From NCBI GenBank assembly GCA_947589065.1, contig CANPZM010000016.1:1-34999 (forward strand): DNA of 34,999 nucleotides. The letters are read 5' to 3'. Within the stretch, counting starts at the first letter, position 1. The number at the start of each line of letters is the position of its first letter. The position numbers were made by a program, and so were the translations under genes. Origin of the DNA: an uncultured Clostridia bacterium (GTDB lineage Bacteria; Bacillota; Clostridia; TANB77; CAG-508). The notes below the pieces were generated by a model. It was not told where the DNA came from and did no database searches. It saw nothing but the letters and a program-made list of their open reading frames with translations. Shown here in pieces: positions 7,752-15,700 of this stretch.

Positions 7752-9339
7752 ATTTATATATTCTATAATCTATATCATCAAAAATTAAATCCTGTTTATA
7801 AATATCATCAACAAATTTTTCATCTATAGCATCTTTTTTTATCTGGGAATATAATTTAGTAAAGCGACCAATATGTTGCTTGATTCGCTTTTTAGCATAA
7901 TCAACCATTGTACCATTAGTTATAATAAATAACCAATCACTACTTTGTGCCAATAACAATTCTCTAGCACATTGATTTAAAGCTTTTTTTCTAACTTCAT
8001 TAGTTTCATCAGGATATAGATTTGCCAATTCTACCATTCTATTAGCTGCTTTATGAAGATGACGATGAACATAATCATTAGTTTGATTTAACCAAACTTC
8101 ACTATAACCTTTAGCACCCCAACTAGAACGACAAGGGGAAGAGACCTGAATATTTGGATGTCTATCAATATAATCTCCAGGAGTGATTAAAGTGAAATTA
8201 CAATCATCATAATATACTTTTTTAAATAAAATATATAACCAATAAGGACCTTCATACCACCAATGTCCATATAATTCAGCATCATAAGGACAAACAACAA
8301 CAGGTGGAACATCCATGAAACTTGATAAATTTTCAATTTGAGCAGCTCTGCAATCTAAAAAATGACCTGCTTGTTTTTCTGCTGTATCCATAGCCCATCT
8401 AGGATTATAATAATCTTTTTCACCATTTTTAGAAGTTATTCTATAATATTTTATTCCAGTATGTACACGAGCACCATTTGAAGCAATATAAGGCTTAATA
8501 TAGTCATAATCCAAATCATAGCCAATATCTCTATAAAATTCTCTATAATTAAAATCACCTGGATATCCAATAATAGAACTCCAAACTTGTTTAGAAGATT
8601 CCATATCTCTACCAAATGCAATTAATCCTGCAGGAGAAACTATTGGGGCAAAAGTACCATAAATAGGAGTAGGGTCAGCATACAAAATTCCATGTGATTC
8701 AACTATTGCATATTCAATACCAAATTCCTTTAAAAAAGCATCAGCTTCAGGAATATACCCACATTCAGGAAGCCAAATACCACGAGGTTGTCTTCCAAAA
8801 AATTTTTTATAAGTTTGTACTCCAACAGCAATTTGAGCTTTTACAGCTTGAGGAGTTACATATAAAATAGGGAAATATCCATGAGTTGCACCACAAGTAA
8901 TTATTTCAAGAAAACCAGAATCTTGAAAATGCTTGAAACCACTAATTATATTACAATTATAGATATCTTTAAAAACATGCAAATCATTAGTATATCTATC
9001 TAAATAATATTTAGATAATGAATTTAATCTTTCATCATAAACAGTTCTAGCAACTTCTTTCTCTGCTAATTCAATATGTTTTTTTAAATATTTTATATAT
9101 CTTTCTTGTAACAATTTATTATCAAGCATATAAAGAAGAGGAGGAGTCATAGTCATTGTAAGTCTGAATTTAACGCCTTCTTCTTCTAATTTTTTGAAAT
9201 TTAATAATAGTGGGATATATGTTTCAGAAATAGCTTCAAAAAGCCATTGTTCTTCTAAATAATCTTCACTTTCTGGATGATGAATAAATGGCAAGTGAGC
9301 ATGAAGTATAAAAGTTACATATCCTTTGTTCTTATCCAT
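7750..9339 (-). CDS. GH57 1,4-alpha-glucan branching enzyme
   Basis: Creates alpha-1,6 branches in alpha-glucan (glycogen-type storage polymer) in the cytoplasm. The 529-aa protein opens with the GH57 signature VTFILHAHLPF, has the nucleophile motif WLPECGY with Glu192, and the acid/base motif CPYDAELYGHWW with Asp353; both residues sit where the family needs them. The downstream segment includes the DUF1957 region typical of the branching-enzyme subgroup. The length agrees with characterised GH57 branching enzymes. It follows the DUF4912 gene on the same strand by about 80 bases, with a GT4 glycogen-synthase-like gene divergently transcribed beyond, which together suggest a compact glucan locus. 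Amylopullulanase-type GH57 activity is less likely given its length. Confidence 0.92.
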   Translation of the reverse strand: MDKNKGYVTFILHAHLPFIHHPESEDYLEEQWLFEAISETYIPLLLNFKKLEEEGVKFRLTMTMTPPLLYMLDNKLLQERYIKYLKKHIELAEKEVARTVYDERLNSLSKYYLDRYTNDLHVFKDIYNCNIISGFKHFQDSGFLEIITCGATHGYFPILYVTPQAVKAQIAVGVQTYKKFFGRQPRGIWLPECGYIPEADAFLKEFGIEYAIVESHGILYADPTPIYGTFAPIVSPAGLIAFGRDMESSKQVWSSIIGYPGDFNYREFYRDIGYDLDYDYIKPYIASNGARVHTGIKYYRITSKNGEKDYYNPRWAMDTAEKQAGHFLDCRAAQIENLSSFMDVPPVVVCPYDAELYGHWWYEGPYWLYILFKKVYYDDCNFTLITPGDYIDRHPNIQVSSPCRSSWGAKGYSEVWLNQTNDYVHRHLHKAANRMVELANLYPDETNEVRKKALNQCARELLLAQSSDWLFIITNGTMVDYAKKRIKQHIGRFTKLYSQIKKDAIDEKFVDDIYKQDLIFDDIDYRIYK

Positions 9340-9375
9340 AAGTTAAACAATCCTTTCATTAAAATTGTCAATAAA

Positions 9376-9415
9376 TAAAAATTAAAGGCAAAAGTATAAC
9401 AAAATAACCTTTGCC
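9376..9415 (-). terminator. Possible terminator or attenuator between the DUF4912 and GH57 genes
   Basis: GGCAAAAG (9387-9394) pairs with CCTTTGCC (9408-9415), one G-U pair. On the minus strand it is followed by a T/A-rich tract. Probably partial termination between DUF4912 and the branching enzyme gene. Confidence 0.45.
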
Positions 9416-9420
9416 AAACA

Positions 9421-10320
9421 TTATTTAAAAGTTGAAGTAGGATTTCCTCCTGATGATGGATTATTTAAATTCAATAATTCAGAGAAATCTTCGACATTAT
9501 ACATATCTTTATAAAAATTAAATAATTCATATTTTTTATTTTGCAAAATACCAACAACAGATTTAAAAAATTCTTTATTTGTTTTTACATTTCTGTATAA
9601 AACTTTAGGTGCTACTTCATTTATTAAAACATGATCATTAGGCATAATTAATTCATTAGAAAAAGCAATAGATAATCTTTTATTTACATCTTCTTTATGC
9701 AACATATTTGGATTTCTAACTGCATATTCTTTAAATCTTCTGCCAAGTTCAACTACATATTCACTTCTTGAATCGGGAATAGATACATACCAACTATTTG
9801 CAAAATCATTTATTTCTACTTCTTGAAAATAATTTAAAGTTTTATTATAAACTATTAAAACAGGATAAGTATCATTAAAGAAATATTCACCGTACCTATT
9901 TATAAGCTTTAATCTATCATTATCAGATATATCCCAATAAACAAACAATATTTTTGGGGTTTGTGCTAATATTTTAACAATTGTTTCATTATAACGATAT
10001 GGTAAATCATAATATTCTAAAACATTAATAAAATCATTTTCTTTATCTTTTTTTGATACAACAGACTTTTTTGAAGTAATGCGAGACTTTTGAGAAGTAG
10101 TCTTTGCTTTTTTTGTTACAGAAGTTTTTGAAATCTTTTTTGAAACAGTTGACTTTTTAACAACAGCTTTTTTATTTGAAACAGTTTTCTTACTAGGTGT
10201 TGTTGCAGATTTCTTTTTATCTGTTGTACTAGATTTTTTTGAAGTAGCCTTTTTTGTAATAGAAGTAGCAGTTTTCTTTATATTATCCGTATTTTCTGCT
10301 CCTTTTCTAACTCTAGGCAT
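9421..10320 (-). CDS. DUF4912 domain protein with Lys/Thr/Ser-rich N-terminal tail
   Basis: Residues 1-95 are low complexity, rich in Lys, Ser and Thr, with repeated TKK, SKK and TSK units, and likely disordered and strongly basic. Residues ~100-215 match DUF4912: YNETIVKILAQTPKILFVYW, then a strand-rich domain with FQEVEINDFANSWYVSIP and YVVELGRR. DUF4912 has a carbohydrate-binding-like character and often sits beside GH57 and glycosyltransferase genes in clostridia; a polysaccharide-binding role is inference. The ATG has an AAAGGAGG site and a TATAAT box lies about 40 bases upstream on the minus strand (10356-10361). The C-terminal ~85 residues are charged and unassigned. Confidence 0.85.
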   Translation of the reverse strand: MPRVRKGAENTDNIKKTATSITKKATSKKSSTTDKKKSATTPSKKTVSNKKAVVKKSTVSKKISKTSVTKKAKTTSQKSRITSKKSVVSKKDKENDFINVLEYYDLPYRYNETIVKILAQTPKILFVYWDISDNDRLKLINRYGEYFFNDTYPVLIVYNKTLNYFQEVEINDFANSWYVSIPDSRSEYVVELGRRFKEYAVRNPNMLHKEDVNKRLSIAFSNELIMPNDHVLINEVAPKVLYRNVKTNKEFFKSVVGILQNKKYELFNFYKDMYNVEDFSELLNLNNPSSGGNPTSTFK

Positions 10321-10432
10321 ACTTATTTTCCTCCTTTGTAAAACATAATACTTATATTATAATATATATAATTTTAAATAATTACAATAGAAAATGTTGA
10401 AAAAAATAAAAAAACATTTTTTAAGTTTTCTA

Positions 10433-10461
10433 TTTACATTTTTTTTAATATTATATAAAAT
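10433..10461 (+). promoter_or_regulatory. Predicted promoter of the GT4 gene in the divergent intergenic region
   Basis: TTTACA (10433-10438) and TAAAAT (10456-10461) with a 17-base spacer. The 206-base divergent region 10321-10526 also holds the minus-strand TATAAT for the DUF4912 gene; shared control of the two arms is possible. Confidence 0.45.
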
Positions 10462-10526
10462 AAAAATAGAATTTTGAAAACAAAAGAAAAAATTTAGAAA
10501 AAAACGAAAGGGGCTAATAAACAATA

Positions 10527-11819
10527 ATGAAAATTTTAATGTTATCATGGGAATATCCACCACGTATTGTAGGAGGAATTTCAAGAGTAGTACATGATTT
10601 ATCACATAGATTAATAAAAGATGGTCATGAAGTGACAGTAGTAACTTATAAAGAAGGAGATATGCCATACTTTGAAAATGACGAAGGTGTACAAGTATAT
10701 AGAGTGGACAATTACATGATTAGCCCAAATAATTTCATAGATTGGATTATGCAATTAAATTTTAATCTAGTTGCAAAAGCAAGTGAATTAATTGGAAAAA
10801 ATGGAAAATTTGATGTTATACATGCACATGATTGGCTAGTAGCATATGCTGCAAAATCATTAAAAAATGCTTATGATATGCCAATAGTAGCAACAATTCA
10901 TGCAACTGAAGCAGGAAGAAATAGTGGAATACATGATGAAACACAAAGATACATAAATGACACAGAATGGATGCTTACATATGAAGCAACAGAAGTAATA
11001 GTAAATAGTAATTATATGAAAAGTGAATTACAAAGGCTATTTGGATTGCCATATGAAAAGATAAATGTTGTACCAAATGGAATAACACAGACTAATTTTG
11101 CTGGATATGAAAGAGACTATGATTTTAGAAGAAGATTTGCAGCTGATAATGAAAAAATAATTTTATTTTCAGGTAGATTAGTATATGAAAAAGGAATACA
11201 AAACTTAGTAGCAGCAATGCCCAAAATATTAAGTGCATATCATGATGCCAAACTTATAATTGCTGGAAGAGGCGGAATGATAGATGAATTAAGAGGTCAA
11301 GTAGATTATTTAGGTATATCAAATAAAGTGTATTTTACAGGATATTTAGACCACAAAACATTATGCAAAATGTATAAATGTGCAGATGTTTCTGTATTTC
11401 CAAGCACATATGAACCTTTTGGAATAGTTGCATTAGAAGCAATGTTAGCGGGAGTACCAGTAGTAGTATCTGATATAGGAGGACTAAATGAAATAGTTGA
11501 ACATGGTGTGAATGGAATGAAAAGTTATGCTGGAAATGCCAATTCATTAGCAGACTCAATATTATCATTATTATATGATCCTCAATTATGCGCAAATGTT
11601 GTAAAACAAGCAAAATTAGATGTAAAAAATAAATTTAATTGGACCAAAATTGCACAAGATACACACTTTATATATCAAAAAGCAATTTGTCAAACTGTTG
11701 CAGAAAAACAAGCAAGAGAAATTGAACAAGAGCAAGCAAGAAAAGCTAAAAAGGCTAAAAATACAGAAGGAGAAATTACAAACTTACTTGGATTTAAGAA
11801 AAGACAAGCATATGCTTAA
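10527..11819 (+). CDS. GT4 glycosyltransferase, glycogen-synthase-like
   Basis: GT-B fold glucosyltransferase of 430 aa. The N-terminal half begins MKILMLSWEYPPRIVGGISR, the nucleotide-sugar acceptor loop of GT4/GT5 starch and glycogen synthases, and contains HAHDWLVAYAAK. The C-terminal half has FSGRLVYEKGIQNLVAAMP and the donor-binding EX7E motif in EPFGIVALEAMLAGVPVVVS, followed by GGLNEIVEHG. The last 40 residues are a charged Glu/Lys/Ala tail ending GFKKRQAYA. Divergent from the DUF4912-GH57 pair, so the likely product is the linear alpha-glucan that the branching enzyme modifies. No ADP-glucose pyrophosphorylase or phosphorylase is in the window. Donor specificity (ADP- or UDP-glucose) cannot be read. 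Confidence 0.88.
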   Translation: MKILMLSWEYPPRIVGGISRVVHDLSHRLIKDGHEVTVVTYKEGDMPYFENDEGVQVYRVDNYMISPNNFIDWIMQLNFNLVAKASELIGKNGKFDVIHAHDWLVAYAAKSLKNAYDMPIVATIHATEAGRNSGIHDETQRYINDTEWMLTYEATEVIVNSNYMKSELQRLFGLPYEKINVVPNGITQTNFAGYERDYDFRRRFAADNEKIILFSGRLVYEKGIQNLVAAMPKILSAYHDAKLIIAGRGGMIDELRGQVDYLGISNKVYFTGYLDHKTLCKMYKCADVSVFPSTYEPFGIVALEAMLAGVPVVVSDIGGLNEIVEHGVNGMKSYAGNANSLADSILSLLYDPQLCANVVKQAKLDVKNKFNWTKIAQDTHFIYQKAICQTVAEKQAREIEQEQARKAKKAKNTEGEITNLLGFKKRQAYA

Positions 11820-11845
11820 AATAAATTTTTATAATATGTTATTAA

Positions 11846-11869
11846 AAGAGGACTATAAAAAGTCCTCTT
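11846..11869 (-). terminator. Perfect hairpin after the GT4 gene
   Basis: A 9-bp perfect stem (AAGAGGACT/AGTCCTCTT) with loop ATAAAA. No T run follows on the plus strand, but TTTTAATAA follows on the minus strand. It may be an RNA processing or stabilising stem between the GT4 and YlbF-family genes rather than a strong terminator. Confidence 0.45.
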
Positions 11870-11891
11870 AAATATATAGGAGGTTTTTAAA

Positions 11892-12224
11892 ATGAACGTA
11901 TATGATGAAGTAAATTCATTAGCACAAGCGATAAAACAAAGTAAAGAATATTTAGAATATAAAACATTAAAAGATAAAATAAATTCATTAGCTGATATAA
12001 AGGCAAAAATAGATGAATTCGAGAAAATAAGATATGAAGAACAAGTATTAGCATTACAAGGAGAAAAACAATCAGAAGAGAAGATGAAAAAATTACAAGA
12101 GCTATATGAAATACTTGTAAAAAATCCAGAAGTAAAAGATTATTTTGATAAAGAAGTTAGATTTAACGTTATGATGGCAGATATAAACAAAATAATAGGT
12201 GAAGCTATAAAAGACGTTTTATAA
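11892..12224 (+). CDS. YlbF/YmcA family protein
   Basis: A 110-aa all-helical protein of the Com_YlbF family. In Bacillus, YlbF, YmcA and YaaT form a complex that works with RNase Y in mRNA maturation and affects competence, sporulation and biofilm formation. Visible family features are an N-terminal helix MNVYDEVNSLAQAIKQSKEY, a long central coiled helix with alternating charges, and the C-terminal pattern NPEVKDYFDKEVRFNVMMAD. The ATG follows a strong AGGAGG site. It lies just upstream of sigH, but sigH has its own promoter. Confidence 0.87.
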   Translation: MNVYDEVNSLAQAIKQSKEYLEYKTLKDKINSLADIKAKIDEFEKIRYEEQVLALQGEKQSEEKMKKLQELYEILVKNPEVKDYFDKEVRFNVMMADINKIIGEAIKDVL

Positions 12225-12245
12225 TAGAAAAGTTATATCAAAGTC

Positions 12246-12274
12246 TTGACATACTAAGGTTTTGTAAATATAAT
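12246..12274 (+). promoter_or_regulatory. Perfect consensus sigma-A promoter of sigH
   Basis: TTGACA (12246-12251), exactly 17 bases, then TATAAT (12269-12274). Both boxes match the housekeeping consensus completely. It lies about 40 bases before the sigH ATG and may also serve the tRNA-Thr gene. Confidence 0.85.
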
Positions 12275-12316
12275 ACTATCAAATAATAAAAACACAAAAG
12301 GAATGGTTTAAAGCAA

Positions 12317-12955
12317 ATGCAAAATTTGTATTTCTCAGATAAAGAATTTGATAATAAAGATGATAAATCATTAATTGAAATGACTAGAAATGGAGACAAA
12401 AACGCTTTAAATTACTTACTAAATAAATATACTGAACTTGTAAACCTAAAAGCCGGAAAGTACTTTATTGTAGGAGCAGAAAAAGAAGACATAATGCAAG
12501 AAGGACTAATAGGTTTATTTAAAGCGATTAAAAGTTTTGATCCAGAAAAGCAAAGCTCATTTAAAACTTTTGCAAATTTATGCATTGAAAGACAATTACA
12601 AACAGCAATAAAAACATCAACAAGGCAGAAACATATGCCTTTAAATTCATACCTTTCCTTAAATATATCAGCATATGATGAAAATGATGATACCTCATTA
12701 TTTGAGATTTTTGATTCAAATACAATAGAAGATCCTTTAGATACAATTACAAAACAAGAATATTACAATTTTGTTGAAGAAAGAATAAACGAAACATTAA
12801 GTGATTTTGAAAAACAAGTTTTACATAGATATACAAATGGTGAAAGCTATATAGAAATAGCAGAGAAACTTAGTGCCCCAGTAAAATCAGTAGATAATGC
12901 AATACAAAGGATAAGAAAGAAGACAATTAAAAACCTATTGAATTATGAGGATTAA
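12317..12955 (+). CDS. sigH: RNA polymerase sporulation sigma factor SigH
   Basis: Sigma-70 family factor of 212 aa. Region 2 spans residues ~15-105 and has the SigH-type sequence DIMQEGLIGLFKAIKSFDP, then SSFKTFANLCIERQLQTAIK and TRQKHMPLNSYLSL, which closely follows Bacillus Spo0H. Region 4 spans ~150-205 with LSDFEKQVLHRYTNGES and the helix-turn-helix YIEIAEKLSAPVKSVDNAIQR. SigH directs early sporulation and stationary-phase genes. A perfect sigma-A promoter lies upstream, implying strong vegetative transcription. A tRNA-Thr gene follows the stop by 7 bases; the rpmG-secE-nusG block often found beyond sigH in Firmicutes is absent here. Confidence 0.95.
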   Translation: MQNLYFSDKEFDNKDDKSLIEMTRNGDKNALNYLLNKYTELVNLKAGKYFIVGAEKEDIMQEGLIGLFKAIKSFDPEKQSSFKTFANLCIERQLQTAIKTSTRQKHMPLNSYLSLNISAYDENDDTSLFEIFDSNTIEDPLDTITKQEYYNFVEERINETLSDFEKQVLHRYTNGESYIEIAEKLSAPVKSVDNAIQRIRKKTIKNLLNYED

Positions 12956-12962
12956 TTATTAT

Positions 12963-13038
12963 GCTTTCATAGCTCAGTAGGTAGAGCACATCCATGGTAA
13001 GGATGGGGTCGCCAGTTCGATTCTGGCTGAAAGCTCCA
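12963..13038 (+). tRNA. tRNA-Thr (GGT anticodon)
   Basis: A full 76-base cloverleaf. The acceptor GCTTTCA (12963-12969) pairs with TGAAAGC (13028-13034), with discriminator T and encoded CCA (13036-13038). D-arm GCTC/GAGC, anticodon stem CATCC/GGATG with seven-base loop ATGGTAA (anticodon GGT), and T-arm GCCAG/CTGGC with loop TTCGATT. It starts 7 bases after sigH, so it is probably processed from a shared transcript. Confidence 0.97.
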
Positions 13039-13047
13039 TATGATAGT

Positions 13048-13080
13048 AAGTCTGTAATTATAATTGCAGGCTTTATTTTT
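13048..13080 (+). terminator. Intrinsic terminator of the sigH-tRNA-Thr unit
   Basis: A 12-bp stem (13048-13059 with 13062-13073, including G-U pairs) followed by TATTTTT. Confidence 0.75.
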
Positions 13081-13082
13081 AT

Positions 13083-13203
13083 ATAATAGGAAAGTTCTAC
13101 TTTGCACAGAAAAATTGTTACACAATTTTTCGTGGACGAACAAAGACGCAGACTTTAAAATGTCATAAATAGCGAAAAAGTTAATAATGTCTGCTTTTGT
13201 TCT
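13083..13203 (+). repeat. Structured ~99-bp repeat, copy 2, with a 5' flanking half-palindrome
   Basis: The core is 13105-13203. GCAGAC pairs with GTCTGC, whereas copy 1 has GCGGAC with GTCCGC, a compensatory change that supports RNA structure. The 5' flank (13083-13102, beginning ATAATAGGAAAG) is also found on the 3' side of copy 3. It fills most of the gene-free stretch 13039-13367, along with the terminator upstream and a promoter downstream. Confidence 0.75.
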
Positions 13204-13299
13204 TTAAATATAAATAATTTTAATAGAAATACTTGAAACTTTAAAAAAGTTATGTTAGTTTAAAAATAGTAAATTGCTATTTTTTAAAATATTTTATTT

Positions 13300-13328
13300 T
13301 TGAAAATATGTTTAGTGATTGTTAAATT
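13300..13328 (+). promoter_or_regulatory. Predicted promoter of the alpha/beta hydrolase gene
   Basis: TTGAAA (13300-13305), 17 bases, TAAATT (13323-13328), about 40 bases before the ATG at 13368. The -10 box is imperfect. The rest of 13204-13367 is AT-rich with nothing else recognised. Confidence 0.4.
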
Positions 13329-13367
13329 CTTAAAGACCAAAGATTAAAAGAATAAGAGGGAAAAAAT

Positions 13368-14789
13368 ATGATGAAAGAAGAATTAATAGAAAAAATTGAA
13401 TTATTCCAACAATTAATTCAAGATAGTCAGAAAAAAATAAGGCTAATGGAAATGAATGATTCTGATAGGCATCAATTGGAAGAAGAAAAGCAAAACTTAT
13501 TGAAGTTACAAAAAGAATTATATGAGATGGAAAAAGAATTACAGCTCATGAATGAAGAAAAAGATGAAGAATCTATAGATGAGAATACACAAGAAAAAAT
13601 TAAAATGATAAAAACAACAGATTCGCGTAATCAATTTGATATTTTAAGAATAGAACCAGGAACAATAGAAGGAATAAATATCCCATTTGTCGTAGCATTA
13701 CCAGAAAAAATGCCAGCTAATAGTAAAATTACGGTCGTTTTTAACAATGAAAAAGGTACATCACTAAATGAATCTGCACAAAATATTGAAGATGAGTTAC
13801 CAGAAGTATTAAGTGGACTAGAAATAAATTCACCAATGGTAGTTCCAATACTACCTTCTAAAACAGAATTTGATGAAACACTAAAAAAAGAAGGAATAGA
13901 TATTGAAGTTGGAGACCCCAAACAATTTGCTAGAGAATGCTTTGACTCTAAAATACCTAAAGAAAGTACTTTTTATAGATTAGATGAACAAGTAAAAAAT
14001 ATGCTTGAAGAAATAAAAAATAATAAAACATTACAACAAAATATACAAAATGCTAGAAACAAAACAGAAGATTTAAGCTTTGATGAAAAAGCAGTTGGAT
14101 TTGGACATTCAGGAGCTGGAGCAGCAATGCTTCGTTTCTCATTAATACAACCAGAACTATTTGATAAACTTGTTATAGGAGGAAATGGAGATATAATCCC
14201 AACCCCATTTGGTGAAAATGGCCAAAAACTTGAATATCCTTTTGGAATAAAAGACTACAATGAACTATTTGGTAAAGACTTTTCTACAGAAGATTTTAAA
14301 AATATAAATTTTCAATTCTATATTGGAGATAGAGAAGATGATAAAGAAGTATATGACACTATAAGAGATAATAACTATCTTCCTGGAAAAACTGGACCTA
14401 CTTTTGCCCCACAAGATTTAGCTGAAAAATATAAAAACATGTATGGTAATCAATTTTTTGAAAGGTTTCAAAATGCTTTAAAACAATATGAACAAGCAGA
14501 TGCAAATATTGGACTAAAAATATATGAAAATGATTGCCATTCAGTAATAACTCCTGAAGATTTAGGGAAAATTTTAAATGACGAAGAATATTTTGAACAA
14601 AATCCATCAAAAACAATAGAAGAAATGCTAAGCAAAAGAAGAACTAAACAAAATGATGGAAAAAATGGATTATATGATTGCTTAGATGATAAAAATATTA
14701 GAGAATCTAGTATAAAAGAAACGACTAATATGGTAAAAGAAGAAATATTAAAAAATGATAGAGAAAAAACAAATGAAGAGCAAAAGTAA
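13368..14789 (+). CDS. Orphan alpha/beta hydrolase-fold protein with N-terminal coiled coil
   Basis: A 473-aa protein with no signal peptide. Residues 1-75 form a Glu/Lys/Leu-rich coiled coil. The rest looks like an alpha/beta hydrolase: a strand FVVALPEKMP and ITVVFNNE, a nucleophile elbow GFGHSGAG with Ser248 at residues 244-251, a candidate acid Asp321 in FYIGDRED, and a candidate His391 in NDCHSVIT. The C-terminal ~60 residues are charged. I do not recognise a specific family, and the substrate is unknown; an esterase or lipase role is only a fold-based guess. The ATG-ATG start follows AGAGGGA. It sits between repeat copies 2 and 3 and is followed after 11 bases by decayed membrane-protein ORFs, so the region looks accessory. 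Confidence 0.75.
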   Translation: MMKEELIEKIELFQQLIQDSQKKIRLMEMNDSDRHQLEEEKQNLLKLQKELYEMEKELQLMNEEKDEESIDENTQEKIKMIKTTDSRNQFDILRIEPGTIEGINIPFVVALPEKMPANSKITVVFNNEKGTSLNESAQNIEDELPEVLSGLEINSPMVVPILPSKTEFDETLKKEGIDIEVGDPKQFARECFDSKIPKESTFYRLDEQVKNMLEEIKNNKTLQQNIQNARNKTEDLSFDEKAVGFGHSGAGAAMLRFSLIQPELFDKLVIGGNGDIIPTPFGENGQKLEYPFGIKDYNELFGKDFSTEDFKNINFQFYIGDREDDKEVYDTIRDNNYLPGKTGPTFAPQDLAEKYKNMYGNQFFERFQNALKQYEQADANIGLKIYENDCHSVITPEDLGKILNDEEYFEQNPSKTIEEMLSKRRTKQNDGKNGLYDCLDDKNIRESSIKETTNMVKEEILKNDREKTNEEQK

Positions 14790-14800
14790 AGGAGAGATTT

Positions 14801-15004
14801 ATGTTTAGAAATAGAGGACCAGTACCCAATATTACATTACCAAATCAAGATGGAGATAATGATAATGATGGATTTGAAATATGGCCAAGACAATATATTG
14901 TTGTTTACTATGATAAAAAGTTTATTCTAATGGAAATTATAGTCATTTTAGCATTTATTATTTTTGGATTTTCATTATATCTATGGGTATATAAATATAA
15001 TTAA
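14801..15004 (+). CDS. Small membrane protein, probably the 5' part of a frameshifted gene
   Basis: A 67-aa ORF starting 11 bases after the hydrolase with a GGAGAG site. The N-terminal half is Asp/Asn-rich (DGDNDNDGFEIWP) and the C-terminal half is one membrane helix (EIIVILAFIIFGFSLYLWV). A different frame continues immediately with two further hydrophobic helices but has no start codon (see 15007-15303), so a single-base loss near 15000 probably split a ~165-aa three-helix protein. No family recognised. It could also be a genuine single-helix partner of the hydrolase. Confidence 0.55.
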   Translation: MFRNRGPVPNITLPNQDGDNDNDGFEIWPRQYIVVYYDKKFILMEIIVILAFIIFGFSLYLWVYKYN

Positions 15005-15006
15005 TT

Positions 15007-15303
15007 GCACAAACCAAAAAAACTTTTTTAACATTCCAATTAATTACTATAGGATTAACAATAATAGGTACTATTTTAACAACATTTATTTCAAAAACTA
15101 AAAATGCTTTATCAAAAACTTTAAGAATAATGTCACTAATTTCTTTAATAATAATCATAATTACAATAGGAATAAAGATAAGTATGGACAGTAAATATAA
15201 TGAAACCACATTTAATCAATTATATGAACAATATGAAAAGAAAAATGAAGATAGTGAGAAAAAAATAATTAATATAAATTTAGGGGGGAATAAAATTATC
15301 TGA
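15007..15303 (+). pseudogene. 3' remainder of the frameshifted membrane protein
   Basis: The frame opens just after a stop at 14998-15000 and has no ATG, GTG or TTG before an internal ATG near 15130. It encodes two membrane helices (LITIGLTIIGTILTTFI and LISLIIIIITIGI) and a charged tail NQLYEQYEKKNEDSEKK. The hydrophobic pattern is clearly protein-like, not random. Best read as the continuation of the 67-aa ORF in another frame. Confidence 0.5.
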
Positions 15304-15505
15304 TGAGAAAGAAAGTTATATAGATAAAAGCATCGCAGCATATAGAAATTTTAAAATTAAAACAGCTCTATATATAGTGATATACATTTCTTTAACAATT
15401 TTCATGTATTATTTATCAGCTAGAGCAACAAAAATTGAAGAAAAGAAAACACAACTATCTAAAGATGATTTAATTTTGTTTGATGAAGATAAGCACTATA
15501 AGTAA
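15302..15505 (+). pseudogene. Start-less ORF for a small single-helix membrane protein
   Basis: The open frame reads DEKESYIDKSIAAYRNFK, then a membrane helix (TALYIVIYISLTIFMYYL) and a charged tail. An AGGGGGG ribosome binding site lies just upstream, but the codon where a start belongs reads TTA (15296-15298) rather than ATG, so translation is doubtful. Either the start codon was lost, a rare start is used, or it is part of the same decaying locus. Confidence 0.45.
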
Positions 15506-15527
15506 TAATAATTATTTTAAATATTCG

Positions 15528-15557
15528 CAAACCTCAAAGATTTGAGGTTTGTTTTTT
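15528..15557 (+). terminator. Intrinsic terminator of the hydrolase and membrane-ORF unit
   Basis: Stem CAAACCTCAA (15528-15537) with TTGAGGTTTG (15542-15551), loop AGAT, then six T residues. Confidence 0.85.
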
Positions 15558-15595
15558 ATATTATAGGAAAGTTCTCTGAACTTCCTATAATATAA
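15556..15595. repeat. Large palindrome on the 5' side of repeat copy 3
   Basis: A 19-base left arm (15556-15574) and an 18-base right arm (15578-15595) with one bulged A and loop TCT. It carries the TATAGGAAAGTTC motif that recurs at 13083 and 15701. Confidence 0.7.
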
Positions 15596-15602
15596 AGCAT
15601 TC

Positions 15603-15700
15603 CACAGAAAAATTGTTATACAATTTTTCGCGGACGAACAAAGACGCAGACTTTAAATATCATAAACAACGAAAACGTTAATAATGTCCGCTTTTGTTCT
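15603..15700 (+). repeat. Structured ~99-bp repeat, copy 3
   Basis: Same order and orientation as copies 1 and 2, with a one-base deletion in the loop region. The 9-bp AAAAATTGT hairpin is intact. The GCAGAC/GTCCGC stem here has an A-C mismatch, intermediate between the paired states of copies 1 and 2. Confidence 0.75.

Noticed and set aside
6701..15700. CRISPR-like interpretation of the repeated ~99-bp sequence
   Set aside because: Only three copies, spaced by kilobases, with no regular spacers and no cas genes nearby.
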